The notes: generated by a model from the sequence alone, not told the origin. Shown: positions 21,204 to 34,535, counted from the stretch's first letter. The stretch is DNA of 64,000 bases from Turnera subulata (GCA_028386065.3 JAKUCV010007507.1:68447-132446), one strand, 5' to 3'. Numbers and translations are program-made.

Positions 21204-21525
21204 ATAAGTCTTATTATTATATAAATAATGCCCATCTAAAAATTATGTCTACTCGTTGTTTTATAAGTATAATACTATGAAATATCATCTAATCTTTTTA
21301 TCCCAAAACACAAAAAAATAACATATATAGAGAGTGTTAGAGTAAAAGAAAGAAAAACATATAAATACGGTGTTACAATACTTGAAAAATTCCATACCGA
21401 GGATATGGTTCATGTCTTCATGATCCCTGTTTAACCAATGAAAATGGTTAGAGTATTTAGAATAATGATGCTAGTAGTTGCTATTTTGGATTTGTTAACT
21501 TGCTTAAGAAATATAGAAAAGTAAA

Positions 21526-21570
21526 TCCGTTGTAGTATTGTTGGTTAGGATACTCGGCTCTCACTGGAGA
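21526..21570 (+). pseudogene. tRNA-Glu(CTC) relic, 3' half lost
   Basis: Bases from tccgttgtag through ggttaggatactcggctctcac match the acceptor, D and anticodon arms of plant tRNA-Glu with anticodon CTC. The sequence then breaks into a T run, so the T-arm is gone. It lies about 0.4 kb upstream of RPL11 copy A. Confidence 0.7.
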
Positions 21571-21675
21571 TTTTTTTTTTTATGAGAAAACATTACTTTT
21601 TTAATTTCGTTTTCCCCAAAATATAGTTCTCATGTCGAAAAGGGTGAAAATAATTTTTTTTTTGGGACCCATTTA

Positions 21676-23433
<1,758 letters not shown>

Positions 23434-23839
23434 GTTGCCATTGTTGCAATTATTTCTTGCTGTTGTCTGCCATTTGTTTTCCATCCTTTTAACTTTGGAA
23501 TCGAGAGCCTAAGTTTTTGAGATAGTCTTACTCTTATGTTTATTAGACATGATTGCATTACGGTAAAAAATAGATGACTGGCTACTTTTTTGGGATCTAC
23601 TAGGTATAGCGTTTTCCAACCGGAAGTTAAATTAATTTGAATGTACTGTTTCGAGCATTTAATCAATTCGATTGGTTAAACGAACGTTCTACTGCCTCGC
23701 GCTAGTTGGATATTGATAATGGAATCTTACTGGAGTGCTAATTCTCAATGACCGTACTCTTAAGATTTGATCGGGATTCGATACTCTAGTAGAATCAGTT
23801 TCTCTTGCAAATCACTTTCCCCATTTTGGCTGTCCAGAA
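23434..23839 (+). other. 3' flank of RPL11-A
   Basis: Likely 3' UTR and downstream sequence. The same words (gccatttgttttccatcc, agatgactggctac) recur after the pseudogene at 25866 and after copy D at 37980, showing that the duplicated unit extended well past the stop codon. No gene. Confidence 0.6.
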
Positions 23840-24890
23840 ATTATTGCTCTGCAGCTGCAATTCTATTTGTCTTGTAATTCTCATGTTTTTCATTTTCTTC
23901 AACTTTCGAAGCGCAGCCTTCTTCGACCCTTTAATTCCTCTTTACTAGCTCTTCCAGCTTGGCTGGCTTCACTTCCATGTCATTGAAAACTCTATTGTTT
24001 CACCTTGGGTCTGGACTGTCTGGTGCAGCTGGGATGTGGGCCTTGTCACTAAATTTGTTGGGCCGAGTAAGCTTAGAGCCTGTTACAGATTGTGGTCTTT
24101 CCAATTTGTGGCGAGTAAGCTTTGCATCTTGCTTGTCCCGTTTCCTGTTTGTTGTATCTGCCAAAAATGGTAGAGGATGTTATTAGTTTTTAAATATTCT
24201 TCAACTGCCTACAGTGAAATGATGAAGCGGAAGAACCCGCCGAAAAGCTGAGAGCTTTCCTTTTGAGAAAGCTTTTCTAGTTATTTCTCAGCAAACCAAA
24301 CTTGACGAGCTTGATCCGTGGTTTCTATTTTCTTGCGTGGGGTAGAAGATTATTGCTTTTCTAATTTCCAGTAAAATTTTCCTAAAATTTTTTACATTGA
24401 CTATTATAGGGTGGTGCTTGATCCATGGTTTCTATTTTTTTTTTTTGCGTGGGGTAGAAGATAATTGCTTTTCTAATTTCCAGTAAAATTCTCCTAAAAG
24501 TCTTTACATTGACTATTATATGGTGGGTTTGCTTTCTTGTGTCAACAACTATCTCGACTACTTTGCTTACAGACTTTGCACTGGTAATCCTCTCCTTGGC
24601 TCCTGTAGGCTGTTCCTTTGAGTTTAAAGAGCGTATCCATCAGGACAGATCAACTCCTGCTGTTAATGTGATTTGGGTTGTTTACCACCATAAAACTGAA
24701 AATTTGCCTCCTCATCTCCGCACTCACAAGGGCAAAAATTTTTAGGGGAGGTCTCTCCATAACTCCTGGTAGGCATGGTTGTGGGAAGACATAGCTGAAG
24801 CAAGTGCGAAAACTAAAGGTCCATCTGCAACCTCTGCCGAAGTTAATAGGCTAAACTAAGCTCTCAGTTTGAAATGTGCTAAATTCACGA
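23840..24890 (-). pseudogene. Rho-N (BP-73-like) pseudogene A
   Basis: A decayed minus-strand copy of the gene at 39189-40719. The 3'-exon region (about 23890-24180) shares 'ccctttaattcctc', 'ggctggcttcacttcc', 'agagcctgttacagattgtgg' and 'tgtatctgccaaaaat'. The middle-exon region (about 24570-24890) matches 39885-40215 ('ctgttcctttgag', 'gagcgtatcc', 'ctccataactcctg', 'ggaagacatagctgaag'). Indels and stops leave no usable frame. It is convergent with RPL11-A, as the intact gene is with RPL11-D. Confidence 0.7.
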
Positions 24891-25479
24891 TGATTTCTCG
24901 TCCAAACAGGCAATGAGACGGTAGGAATCTGATACCGCCAAAGATCTGTAATGACAGCAACGGAATCCTTAGTATCTATTAACCACATATTGCATCAGCA
25001 CAAAAGCTTCAAATTTTGCAGAAGGAATGAATTGCCGCAGCTTAAGTTTATTAGAATGTCTCTCATTGAATTCTTGCAGAAGATTTGTTGGGTGCTGCTT
25101 TCTGTCGGTGTGCAGTGCTACTTGGTTTGTAAGTATTCTTGGGAACTGGGCTCGTTGGATTGGACAAATTCTATGCTGTGTTCAAATTTTATTTTATTAA
25201 CCATTATCTGCTCAAGATTCCAAAATACTTGTATGACCTGTTTCTATCATTGACCATTGCCTTCTGATGATGTTTTACTGCTGCTCGCTGACTTGATCTG
25301 GAGCGGAGAATGTTATTGGCACACTGGCTTGCCAACATCATGATGACAAGAACCAAATAGGTTGATGCATTTTGCATGACTGGAAATCCGAATCAACTGG
25401 AATTAGTTAAATTACTGAAGACAAAAACAAACTTTTATTTACCTTTTTTTTAGTGAATTCTCAGGTAGTCATAAGCAGC
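24891..25479. other. Spacer with diverged similarity to 38760-39010
   Basis: No gene. Words such as 'ctgtttctatcattgacc', 'tgactggaaatcc' and 'aatcaact' match the spacer between RPL11-D and the intact Rho-N gene, so this is part of the same duplicated block. Confidence 0.45.
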
Positions 25480-25866
25480 ATTTGGTGTTAGTGATGGTGT
25501 TGGTCACTATATTGGTTCTGATTAACATATCTGAATACTAGGCTTAATGTGCTTGGATGTTGGGTTTGTCGTTCATTGAATTGTATCCCTCACCTTATAT
25601 TTCTATGATTGCTATTGGTTTGTTGTCGAACTCACACCGCAAATTGTTATCTCTCTTCCAATCAGGTACGACCCATCCACCGGTATCTATGGTATGGAAA
25701 ATGTTGTTCTGGAGCGTCCAGGATACCGTATTGCACGTCGCCGTAGGTGCAGGTCCTGTGTCGGAATCCAGCACAGGGTGACAAAGGAGGATAGGATACC
25801 ATGAGGTGGTTGCAAGTGAAGTACGAAGGTGTTATCCTTAACAAGTCACAGAACATCACTGGTTAA
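25480..25866 (+). pseudogene. RPL11 pseudogene B (intron 4 end and exon 5)
   Basis: Only the end of intron 4 and exon 5 (25666-25866) are present, with an intact-looking acceptor (aatcag). The product starts [10 protein letters not shown], then loses a codon (MENVVL for MDFYVVL). A short duplication near 25790 ('gaggataggataccatgagg') shifts the frame before the conserved NKSQNITG end. No exons 1-4 lie upstream. Confidence 0.8.
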
Positions 25867-26214
25867 AGTTATCACTTAAATCATTTTTTCTTGCAATTAT
25901 TCCTCCTTGTCGCTCGCCATTTGTTTTCCATCCTTTTAACTTTGGAATCGAGAGGCTAAGTTTGATATAAGTTTATTAGACATGATTGCATTACGGTAAA
26001 AAAGAGATGACTGGTTACTTTTTGGGATCTACTATAGGTATAGTTTTTTTCCAAATGGAAAACAAATTAATTCTATGTCGTTCCCAGCTTTAATCGTTTG
26101 GATTGGTTAAAGGAACGTTCTGCTGCCTCGCCGTTGTTGGATATGAGATAATAGAATTTTACTGGAGTGCTAATTCTCTATGATCGTAATCAAAATGGCA
26201 ACTAGATTTGTTCG

Positions 26215-26345
26215 GGATTCCATCCCCTAGTAGAATCAGTTTCTCGTGCATATCACTTACGGATTGTGGGCATTCCAACTTGTGGCTGAGTAAGCTTTGT
26301 GTCTTGCTTGTTCCGTTTCCTGTTTGTTGTATCTGCCAAAAATCC
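26215..26345 (-). pseudogene. Rho-N pseudogene B fragment
   Basis: A short decayed piece of the Rho-N 3' exon ('ttacggattgtgggc', 'gtaagctttg', 'cttgttccgtttcctg', 'tgtatctgccaaaaatcc'), placed after RPL11 pseudogene B as in the parental unit. Confidence 0.55.
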
Positions 26346-26904
26346 AAAACTTGGTATTAGACATGGTACGAGGGTGAGAGTTAAGACAAGGCTATGGAGC
26401 TCCTGGAAAGTGGCTTGAAGTTTAAGGAGAACGAGCTCTTGAGGAAGAACTTCCAGTGACACTGGTTGCTTTGGCTTCGGTATCCAGGAACACATCGATC
26501 TTGGCATCAAGTGCGCCCCTTTTTTCGTAATTTTGTGCACTCGTTCTGTGTTTGAATTGAATTTAATCATGGATCTCACTGGCTTTGTTGGGAAATAATT
26601 TGTTAGTCGCTTTCCTTAAATTGTTTTGTTAGTCGCTTTGCTTAAAATGCTTTGTTATTTGTTATGTCTATATGGTCTACATGTTTTGTATTGAACTAAT
26701 TGAACTAATTGCGTGTCCCATTTTAAAATTTTTATGCTCTTGGTTACTGATTAACTTATTTGAATACTATTGCTAGTTTGGGCTTGATGTTGCAATCCAT
26801 TGTTGAATGATGCGTTATCCGTTTTGATTGGTTCAGTTTGTGTCGCTTTTGTCTATTCATTTGGCATTCTTGGATGTTGGCTTTGTTGTGGGTGGGATTC
26901 ACAC

Positions 26905-27123
26905 TGTGAATATTAGTTGAATATACAAGAATATGAATGAAAGGCCACACAATCATTGGCCACTGTGTGTGTTATTTATATTGATAGCTTTAGTGACCCT
27001 TACATATCTACAAGGAAAGAATCTCTTTTCTAATCACATAATTACTGCAATTGCGTGATCCACAATTACTGGGATGTGGTAGTAATTGTGAAATCCTCAA
27101 TTACCGGATTGTATATCCTAACA
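26905..27123 (-). repeat. Copia 3' LTR
   Basis: 219-bp repeat of the 5' LTR without the MITE. In sense direction it starts TGTTAGGATATACAATCCGG and ends TAATATTCACA. It is preceded in sense by a purine tract GTTTGCGGGGGA (27124-27135), the PPT. Confidence 0.88.
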
Positions 27124-27135
27124 TCCCCCGCAAAC

Positions 27136-27714
27136 TTAACCGGGAGAAACGCATAGGTTAAGTTTGTCTCTGAGTTTTTGGAATCGAGTTGTACCCAATG
27201 GTTTGGTGAGGATGTCAGCAAGTTGTCTTTCACTGTTGATGTAGCGCACTTGCAAGTCCTTGTTTGCAACTTGATCCCATACAAAATGGTAATCAATGGC
27301 AACATGTTTTGTTCGTGAATTTAGGATTGCATTTTGACTTAGGTAGGTGGCGCCTATGTTATCACACCAGAGAGTCGGAGTGGGTGCGGTAACACCAAGT
27401 TCTCGTAGCATGGCTTGGATCCATAATAACTCAGCGGCTCCGTCAGCGAGTGCATTGTATTCTGCTTCGGTGGAGGATCTTGCAACAGTTCGTTGTTTGC
27501 GTGAGGCCCATGAGACTAGGTTGGTGCCATAGTAGACTAAGTAGCCAGCAGGAGACTTACGATCATCAGGATTGCCAGCCCAGTCGGCATCTGTGTAGAC
27601 ATGTAGTTGCGTGGTGGAACTTCGTTTGATTTGTAGCCCATGAGTAATGGTAGACTTTAAATACCGAAGGATGCGTTTGACTGCAACATAATGATTGTCG
27701 GTTGGGTTCTGCAT
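27136..27714 (-). pseudogene. Copia RNase H
   Basis: About 190 codons: VKRILRYLKSTITHGLQI, YTDADWAGNPDDRKSPAGYL, the SSTEAEYNALADGAAELLWIQ segment and the C-terminal ADILTKPLG. These are the usual copia RNase H landmarks including the acidic residues. A stop at about 27715 separates it from the RT. Confidence 0.85.
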
Positions 27715-27717
27715 AAA

Positions 27718-28548
27718 TTAGCTGACTTTGCTTACGGCAAAGGCGATGTCGGGTCTAGTGATTGATGGGTATTGGAGAGAGCCGACTAACTGGCGATGTA
27801 AGGTTGGGTCTGCCATGGATACCCCATTGCTCTTGCTTAACTTGTGTGTTTGGGCTGCTGGTGTTTGCACAGATTTGCAGGTGGTCATGCCGGCTTTGGA
27901 GAGAATGTCCCTGATGTTTTTGTGTTGTGTTAAGAGAAGGCCATCTTTGTTGTGGTTGACTTCCACTCCTAAGAAGTAGTTGATTTTGCCGAGATCACGA
28001 AGTGAGAAGGCCTCGCCAAGGTTTTGGATTAGCATTTGGACTAGGTAAGGATCATTACCTGTAATCAAGATGTCATCAACATATACTAAAATGTAAACCA
28101 ATTTCTTACCTTGGTGACAGATGAGCAACGAAGGGTCTGAGCGTGAGACTTGAAAGCCTTGGCAAGTAAGGTGATCACTAAGGCGTGCATACCAAGCACA
28201 AGGTGCTTGTTTGAGGCCATAAAGAGATTTGTGTAGTTTGCATACCTGAGTGGGTTTGGAGGTTTCAACGAATCCCTGTGGTTGAATCATAAAGACATCT
28301 TCATTGAGTTCTCCATGGAGAAAGGCATTGCGGACATCTAGTTGGGTTACCTGCTAGTTGCTAGATAGAGCAAGAGTTAGTACAAGACGTATGGTTTGTG
28401 GTTTAACAACGGGACTAAATGTTTCGGCGTAGTCGATTCCTTCTCTTTGATGGAACCCTTTGGCCACCAGTCGTGCCTTGTAATGCTCAACAGCACCGGT
28501 TGAAGTCTTTTTGATACGGTATACCCATTTACAACCGATGAGGTTCAT
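27718..28548 (-). pseudogene. Copia reverse transcriptase
   Basis: Two frame pieces (28354-28548 and 27718-28290) hold [48 protein letters not shown] and the catalytic YVDDILITG, with SLQYPSITRPDIAFAV near the end. A stop or frame break lies near 28290-28354. Confidence 0.85.
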
Positions 28549-29057
28549 GGTAGGTTAATAAGGCACTAGACTCCATGTTCGATTATGTAGTAAGGCATTT
28601 ATTTCATCTTGCATGGCATCACGCCAAACACTATGTTTCTTGGCTTCACTAAAGCAAGTAGGTTCGAGGATTGGTGGTGGTTGTTGATGGGTGAGATAAG
28701 CCGAGGGTGTGAATTTTTTTGGTTGTTTATGGTTGACTCGTAGCTACATATGATGTTTGCGTGCTGTGGGATCGTCTATGGGATTTGTAGAGGGATTTTG
28801 TTGTGGGCTATGTAGGTTGTCAAAGGAGAGCCTATGGGTTGGTGAATATGGTGTCAATTGTGGACTAGAGACCCGTGGTGTTTGAGGTTGTGCTTGGTAG
28901 TTCGGGTTGGTGTTGTGGGAGGTGGTTGACTTGAGTTGGGAGTGGATTGTGAAGGAAAGAATACATGGAGAGGGACTGATGTCCATGTTTCATTGGTTGA
29001 TAATGGTTGTGAAGTAGGCATTGAAGTCTTGTGATAGGGAAAAATTGTTTCAAAAAA

Positions 29058-29940
29058 TTAAACATGGTGTACAATATGTAATCTCTTATTGCTCATATCA
29101 AGACATCTGTAACCTGCATGCATAGTACTATAACCTAGAAAAAAGCATGGTGTGGAACGATATTGAATTTTATGTTGATTATATGGCCAAAGATTTGGGT
29201 AACAAAGACATCCGAATACTTTTAAAAATTTATAATTTGGAATTTTGTGGAAGAGAGTTTCAAAAGGAGAAATATTATCGAGAGTTCGTGTAGGCATGCG
29301 ATTAATGAGATAAACGGGCAGTCTCAAATGCAAAAAGCCAATATTGATAGGAGACTTTACCAGTAGCCATGAGTGTCAATCCGGTCTCCACAATGTGTCT
29401 GTGGCAGCGTTCAACTGAGCCATTTTGCTCATGTGTATGAGGACATGTTAACCTGTGTGTAATGCCACAATTCTGAAAATATTTACCAAGTTTTTGAAAT
29501 TCACCACCTCCATCGGTTTGGACTGATTTAATTTGACTGGAAAATTGCCGTTCAGTTTGTTTCTGAAATATTGAAAAAATGTTAAAAACATTTGATTTTT
29601 TCTTAAGTGGATATAACCAAATATAATTGCTAAAATCATCAAGAAAAATAACGTAATATAAATGAGAGTCCAAACTAGTGTAAGGGGAGGGTCCCCAAAC
29701 ATCTGCAAGAATTAACTCAAGAGGTTTTGATGCTTGCTAACATCGAGAAGGTAAAGACATACGACAAGATTTACCAAGAGGGCAGTCTAAACAAGATGAT
29801 GAAACATGAGAATGTAAAATAGGTAAAGAAGAACATTTAATTATTTGTTGCTGGACACCCTTGTGTGGATATCCAAGACGTTGGTGCCAAACTTGTGGGG
29901 TTGCTTTCACAGCAGAAAAGGCAGCATGTGAAGTTGACAT
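29058..29940 (-). pseudogene. Copia GAG-pre-integrase and integrase
   Basis: Zinc-binding pre-integrase segment VWHQRLGYPHKGVQQQ followed by CLDCPLGKS, then core segments with YVIFLDDFSNYIWLYPL, the QTDGGGEF region and HEQNGSVERCHRHI (catalytic D, D, E), then CFFLGYSTMHAGYRCLD. It is broken into several frames. Confidence 0.85.
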
Positions 29941-30250
29941 GTTGGGTGAGAGCGAGTAGAGTCTCTGGTTACTCGGACCGGTAAGAATTATTTTCTTGGT
30001 AACCTTGTCCTTAACACAGAAGAAATGAGGGTGAAACTCAAAGAAAGCATTATTATCACTAGCAAATTTTTGAACTGAAATTAAAGACTTAGTAATATTA
30101 AGAACATGTAATACGTTTTCGAGTGAAAGTTATGTAGTGTGAGTAGGAATGTGTGTGTGTCCAATACCTGAAATTGAGATATGTTTACCATTGCCAACTT
30201 GTAGAGTATCAGGGCCGGAGTAGTCCTTATAATAGCTTAGATTACTTGAA

Positions 30251-31333
30251 TTAGGCAACATGGTGACTTGCACCTGTGTCGGGAAACCATTGCTCTATTG
30301 AATGGGTACTGGTGGTGGCAAGGTTGGCCGTGGGAGCAGGTTTGTTGCTATAACGATGATAGCAAGTTTGAGCAGTGTGCCCTACCTTGTTGCATATTTG
30401 GCAGCGAGGGCGGTGGCTTGGATTATTCCATTGACGACGAGTATCTGGTGGTGGGCGATAACCACCATGGTTTGGGCAATATTGACCACGACCTCCTGAC
30501 TTGCCACGATCTCGTGATGCATCTGGAGTGTAATTTGTTTTGGTCATCACATTGACTTGTGGAGGAGTGTGAGGATTAATCTCTGATTTGGTTTCAGGAG
30601 ATATAATTGGGGCTGAATCAAGATTGATGGCCTTCAAAGGATCTCCATTCATGAATTCAAAATTCATAAGTAGACTCTGTAATTCTGAAAAACAAACTGG
30701 CTCTTTGCGTGCAGATAGAGTATTAACAAAGGACTTATATTCAGGCTTGATTCCCCAAAAAACATAAATATTAAAGTCTAAGGTTGACAAAGGTTTACCA
30801 ACTGCATTGAGTTCATCAGATATACACTTAGCACGATTGAGATACCTGAGAGTAGACTCATCTTGGTGTTGTTCAATTTTCTGAAGTGCCATGTGCAAGG
30901 CCATAATTCTCATTGTGTTTACTGAAGCATAAGTCATCTCAAGAGCTTCCCAAACTTCTTTTGAGGTTTGTTTGTTGACAACTGTGGGAAAAACATCAAT
31001 AGAAATAGAGGACAAAATGGCACTGATAATTGCTTTGTCTTGTTGAAACTAACATTGAAAAGCTGGGTTTGGTTGTGCACTTCCATCAGCAGCTACTAAA
31101 GTAGCAGGAGGAGAAGGAAAAGAACCATCAATATACCCAAAGACTCCTTGACCAATCAAAAAAGGTTCAATTTGTGCATGCCAAAAAACGTAATTTGTTT
31201 CTGTAAGTTTGACCGAGATGTAGCTAGGAGCATTTTGCAAAGGTTGAAACTGTTGGGTTTGCATAAGGGTTGAATGCGTTTGAGAAGAGGAGGAAAAGGT
31301 TGATTCTGGGGTTTTTAGAAGATCAGTAGTCAT
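30251..31333 (-). pseudogene. Copia gag and protease start
   Basis: Starts MTTDLLKTPESTFSS at 31333, with a capsid domain typical of copia (YVFWHAQIEPFLIG; WEALEMTYASVNTMRIMAL; LRYLNRAKCISDEL). One CCHC knuckle (CQICNKVGHTAQTCYH) and the protease active site WFPDTGASHHV follow near 30270. A TAG near 31049, where FQC-stop-FQQDK is read, breaks the frame; a Trp usually stands there. Confidence 0.87.
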
Positions 31334-31352
31334 GGATGCAATTATACAGAGA

Positions 31353-31364
31353 GCTCCGCTACCA
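31353..31364 (-). promoter_or_regulatory. Copia primer binding site
   Basis: Directly inside the 5' LTR the sense strand reads TGGTAGCGGAGCTC. The 12-mer TGGTAGCGGAGC is identical to that of the chromovirus at 17053-17064 and two bases away from the usual initiator-Met PBS. Confidence 0.75.
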
Positions 31365-32062
31365 TGTGAACATTAGTTGAATATACAAGAATATGAATGA
31401 AAGGCCACACAATTATTGGCCACTGTGTGTGTTATTTACAAGGTTATCAAAACCGGACCGGTTCGTCCGGTTAACCCGGTTCAACCGCCTTTTCAGCAAA
31501 GCCCCGGTCCGGTTCACTGGAAAAAACCCCCTTGTTACACAACCGTTTTGAACCTGCCGGTTTTTACGGTTTTTAACGAATCGGCCGGTTTTTACCGGTT
31601 GAACCTCTTTTTTTCATTTAAAAGTTTTAAAAATGGTGAGAGTAAGACTTGAACCCTTGACCTCCTAACAATATTTAAAGTCATTAACCAACTAAACTAT
31701 TACAAATTAGTGTTTTCTTTACATAAGTTTTAGTATATATTGAGAATGACTTCAATTTTAACCATAAAATTATTATAATGAATATATTTTGACCGTTTTC
31801 TTAAAAAATTAATATATTTTAATAAAACGGTTGAACTCCGGTTGAACCCCGGTTTTCCTTGAACATCCCCTTCGCCGGTTCAATGGTCGGTCCGGTTTTC
31901 AAAACCTTGGTTATTTATATTGATAGCTTTAGTGACTGTTACATATCTACAAGGAAAGAATCTCTTTTGTAATTACATAATTACTGTAATTGCGTGATCC
32001 ACAATTACTGGGATGTGGCAGTAATTGTGAAATCCTTAATTACCGGATTGTATATCCTAACA
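31365..32062 (-). repeat. Copia 5' LTR, enlarged by a MITE
   Basis: Matches the 219-bp 3' LTR on both sides of a 471-bp insertion at 31439-31909. Flanks read 'ggccactgtgtgt' on the left and 'tattgatagctttagtga' on the right, as in the intact LTR. Confidence 0.88.
31439..31909. mobile_element. hAT-type MITE inside the copia LTR
   Basis: 471 bp with 22-bp terminal inverted repeats (left CAAGGTTATCAAAACCGGAC, right complement CAAGGTTTTGAAAACCGGAC, two mismatches) and a perfect 8-bp TSD GTTATTTA (31431-31438, 31910-31917). The 8-bp TSD points to hAT transposase. The interior repeats CCGGTT/AACCGG words and holds no transposase frame. It is absent from the other LTR, so it inserted after the copia element. 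Confidence 0.85.
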
Positions 32063-32290
32063 ACACCGTAAATTGTTTCCTCTTCCCCAATCAGGTGATC
32101 CATCCACTGGTATCTATGGTGGATTTCTATGTTGTTCTGGAGCGTCCAGGATACTCGTGTTGGAGGTCGTCGTAGGTGCAGGTCCCGTGTCGGAATCCAG
32201 CATAGGGTGACAAGGGAGGATGCCATGAAGTGGTCCCAAGTGAAGTACGAAGGACTTATCCTTAACGAGTCAAAAAACATTACTGGGTTA

Positions 32291-34225
32291 ATCAATCATA
32301 TCATTGTCCCATGTGGCAAGTCTTGTAGCAGGATTTTTATGTTTGGTGGCTTGTTTCACTAAATTTTTGAATTTGTAGAATCCGAGTACTATCTGAGTAC
32401 TGTTGGTATTAATTTTGATTTTGCTAAAAATTCCCCGTGCCTGGATTTCTCTGTTATACATATTGAACACTTTGTACTGATCCTTTGTGTGATCTAGTCA
32501 TTTATATTCCAGCATTTGCTGTACAATAATAATTAACGGGACAACTGAGATTGCATAAGTTTATTAAACATGACTGCCTAGTGTTGAAGTTTATTAAACA
32601 TGTATGCCTAGTGTTGTCATTCCGAATGTCATTTTTTAGTTTTGTTTTTAGTTTGTTTTGGGAATTGCAGGCTAATTAAACAATTCTGAGATTTTGATTT
32701 TGTTTAGTTTCCTGTGGTTGACAGTTTTTGAAATTGCCTTCATTGTTTTTCTTTTTCTTATTATATGACTGGTATGGCTGGCTTGTTTCACTAAAGTTTT
32801 TAGGAAATTCTGATTTTGTTAGTATACAAACAAATACTGATTTTGTTTAAGTTTTTGAAACTACCCTCACTCCCTTTCTTGTAAGAGTGACTCAATTAAC
32901 CAAATCTTAACTCACATGAACAGAGAGGTGAAATACACAAAATACAACAAATAAATAAATTATATAAATAATTTTTTATTAGACTGAAAATTATTTGAAA
33001 TAACAAACATACATATAGTATAATTATTTCTAAACATATCTGTACTGAAATATACGAAGGTGTCATCTTGTTAATTAGTCAAGTTTTTGAAACTACCCAA
33101 CTCCTTCTTGGGAGAAGACTGTTAAATTTAATTTCCAAGACTTTCCATTCTAACTAATTTTTGCCTTATTAAATATGTGAGTCAATTAACCAAATCTTAA
33201 CTTTTGATGAGAAACATTATTAATGTTTTATGATTGACAAAAGAAAACATTGGTCATGTATGTCTATTAACCAAATCTTAACTAACATCAATCTACCAAA
33301 TCTTACCTTTTATGAGAAACATTAAGTTTTATTTTATGATAGAGAAAATTAAATAAACCATAAAGACATGCAACCCGCAATGTCCTAGTAACGAAATTTG
33401 CATTTTTTTTTAAAAAAACTAGTTTTTGTGCATGTGCAATGCACGTGGTACAATTTCGTGTTTTTTTTTAAAGTAACTTTATGATAATTTAAAGATTTTT
33501 TTTAAAAAAATAGGTGAAATATTCCCCTTATAATTTATAATTTTATAGACAAACTACAAATTATTAACATAATAATTTCCTCATATTTAGCATCAAATAA
33601 ATCATTACCTCTTCTAATAATATTTTTTGTATTATAAATATTAAATTATAATATATTAAGCATGACTGAAACATTTTGATATTTATAAATATGGAGTTAA
33701 CATAAAGTTTGGAAAGTAAAATATATCTAATAGAACACTTTTATTTTTTTTTTTCTAGTTTAACCTTCTAATGAGAATTCTTGAGCATTCAAAAAAAATT
33801 TATCCTCAGTAGCTTTATCAGCACCCAAGAGCTTTCAAAAATGGTTTCCAAAATGAGAGGAAAAAATCTTCTCCTCGATTATGGAGCAAGATGCCATAGC
33901 ATGTAATCCAGGAGAGCCTTTTTTGGGAAACAAAATGAGATGACCATATGCAAAAAAATCTGAGAGCCAATCTTTTTGAATTGTGACCAGCATAGCTTCT
34001 AGAAAGCAGAAAGCTATTATAAGAACTAAACCTCCACTCATGATTTTTTATAGAACTAAATTGTAACCCATTGCGGGTGAGATTCTTCTTCTATAATTGA
34101 AAGCTACCTATTGCATCACAATCCAACCAATCTAGACTGTCTTTTGAAGCGTGGAATGGTACGAAGGATGTATGTTTTTGTCAAAGACCAAGAGGTTTCG
34201 GTTTAGAGGAGTATTGCTTAGACAT
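32291..34225. other. Decayed downstream flank of RPL11 unit C
   Basis: No gene seen. 32300-32900 resembles RPL11 3' flanking sequence after copy D ('tagcaggatttttatg', 'ggcttgtttcactaaatttttgaat'). 32920-33400 resembles 2600-2990. The rest is AT-rich with no recognised element. The 68-codon minus-strand frame at 33835-34041 matches nothing I recognise. Confidence 0.5.
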
Positions 34226-34281
34226 CCAGCGTTCTTGCAGCTCTAGAGTTATCATTCGTCTAACATTGTTTTGATAACCAC
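34226..34281 (-). pseudogene. Rho-N pseudogene C, 3'-UTR fragment
   Basis: 'cagcgttcttgcagctctag' followed by 'agttatcattcgtctaacat' matches 39129-39178 just downstream of the intact Rho-N stop codon, with few changes. It is the last recognisable piece of unit C's Rho-N copy. Confidence 0.5.
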
Positions 34282-34535
34282 GACTTGTGAACTAGAACGG
34301 GGACCTATATATAGTTTTTTATTTTATTAAGGTTCTCTTCTCGCCAAACTTGGCGCCCAGAATAAACACTGGAAGTTGGGCACTGGGCCTGAGGAAACTC
34401 CTAAATAAAGCCCAATAAGAGCCTTGATATTGAGAGAGTCCATAAGCAAGACCTAAGGAGGATAAAGAGCGGGCCAATGAATGAAGGCTGCCCGTGGAGT
34501 TGGCTTGTGGCCAGCTGCAGACACTTACAGTTTGT
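34282..34535. other. Spacer, nothing recognised
   Basis: About 250 bases between the Rho-N fragment and the foldback element, with no recognisable gene or repeat. Confidence 0.4.

Larger units (their letters stand above)
26905..32062 (-). mobile_element. Ty1/copia retrotransposon, broken
   Basis: Minus-strand element inserted in intron 4 of RPL11 pseudogene C. LTRs are 26905-27123 (3', 219 bp) and 31365-32062 (5', enlarged to 698 bp by a 471-bp MITE). Ends are TG...CA. A 4-bp direct repeat ACAC flanks it (26901-26904, 32063-32066), probably the rest of a 5-bp TSD. Order gag, protease, integrase, RT, RNase H proves copia type. Short LTRs suggest an Ale-like lineage, uncertain. Multiple stops and frame breaks make it inactive. 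Confidence 0.9.
26385..32290 (+). pseudogene. RPL11 pseudogene C (exons 4-5), split by a copia element
   Basis: Exon 4 remnant at about 26385-26512 ('gacaaggctatggagctcct', 'gaacacatcgatcttggcat', donor region mutated to gtgcg), then intron-4 sequence to 26904, then the copia element, then the end of intron 4 and exon 5 at about 32095-32287. Exon 5 has lost bases at its start (ggtgatcc for ggtacgaccc), carries frame changes and has lost its stop. Exons 1-3 are absent: the left edge joins Rho-N flanking sequence at about 26380. Confidence 0.8.

Noticed and set aside
21526..21570. Functional tRNA-Glu gene
   Set aside because: The T-arm and 3' acceptor strand are missing, so no cloverleaf can form.
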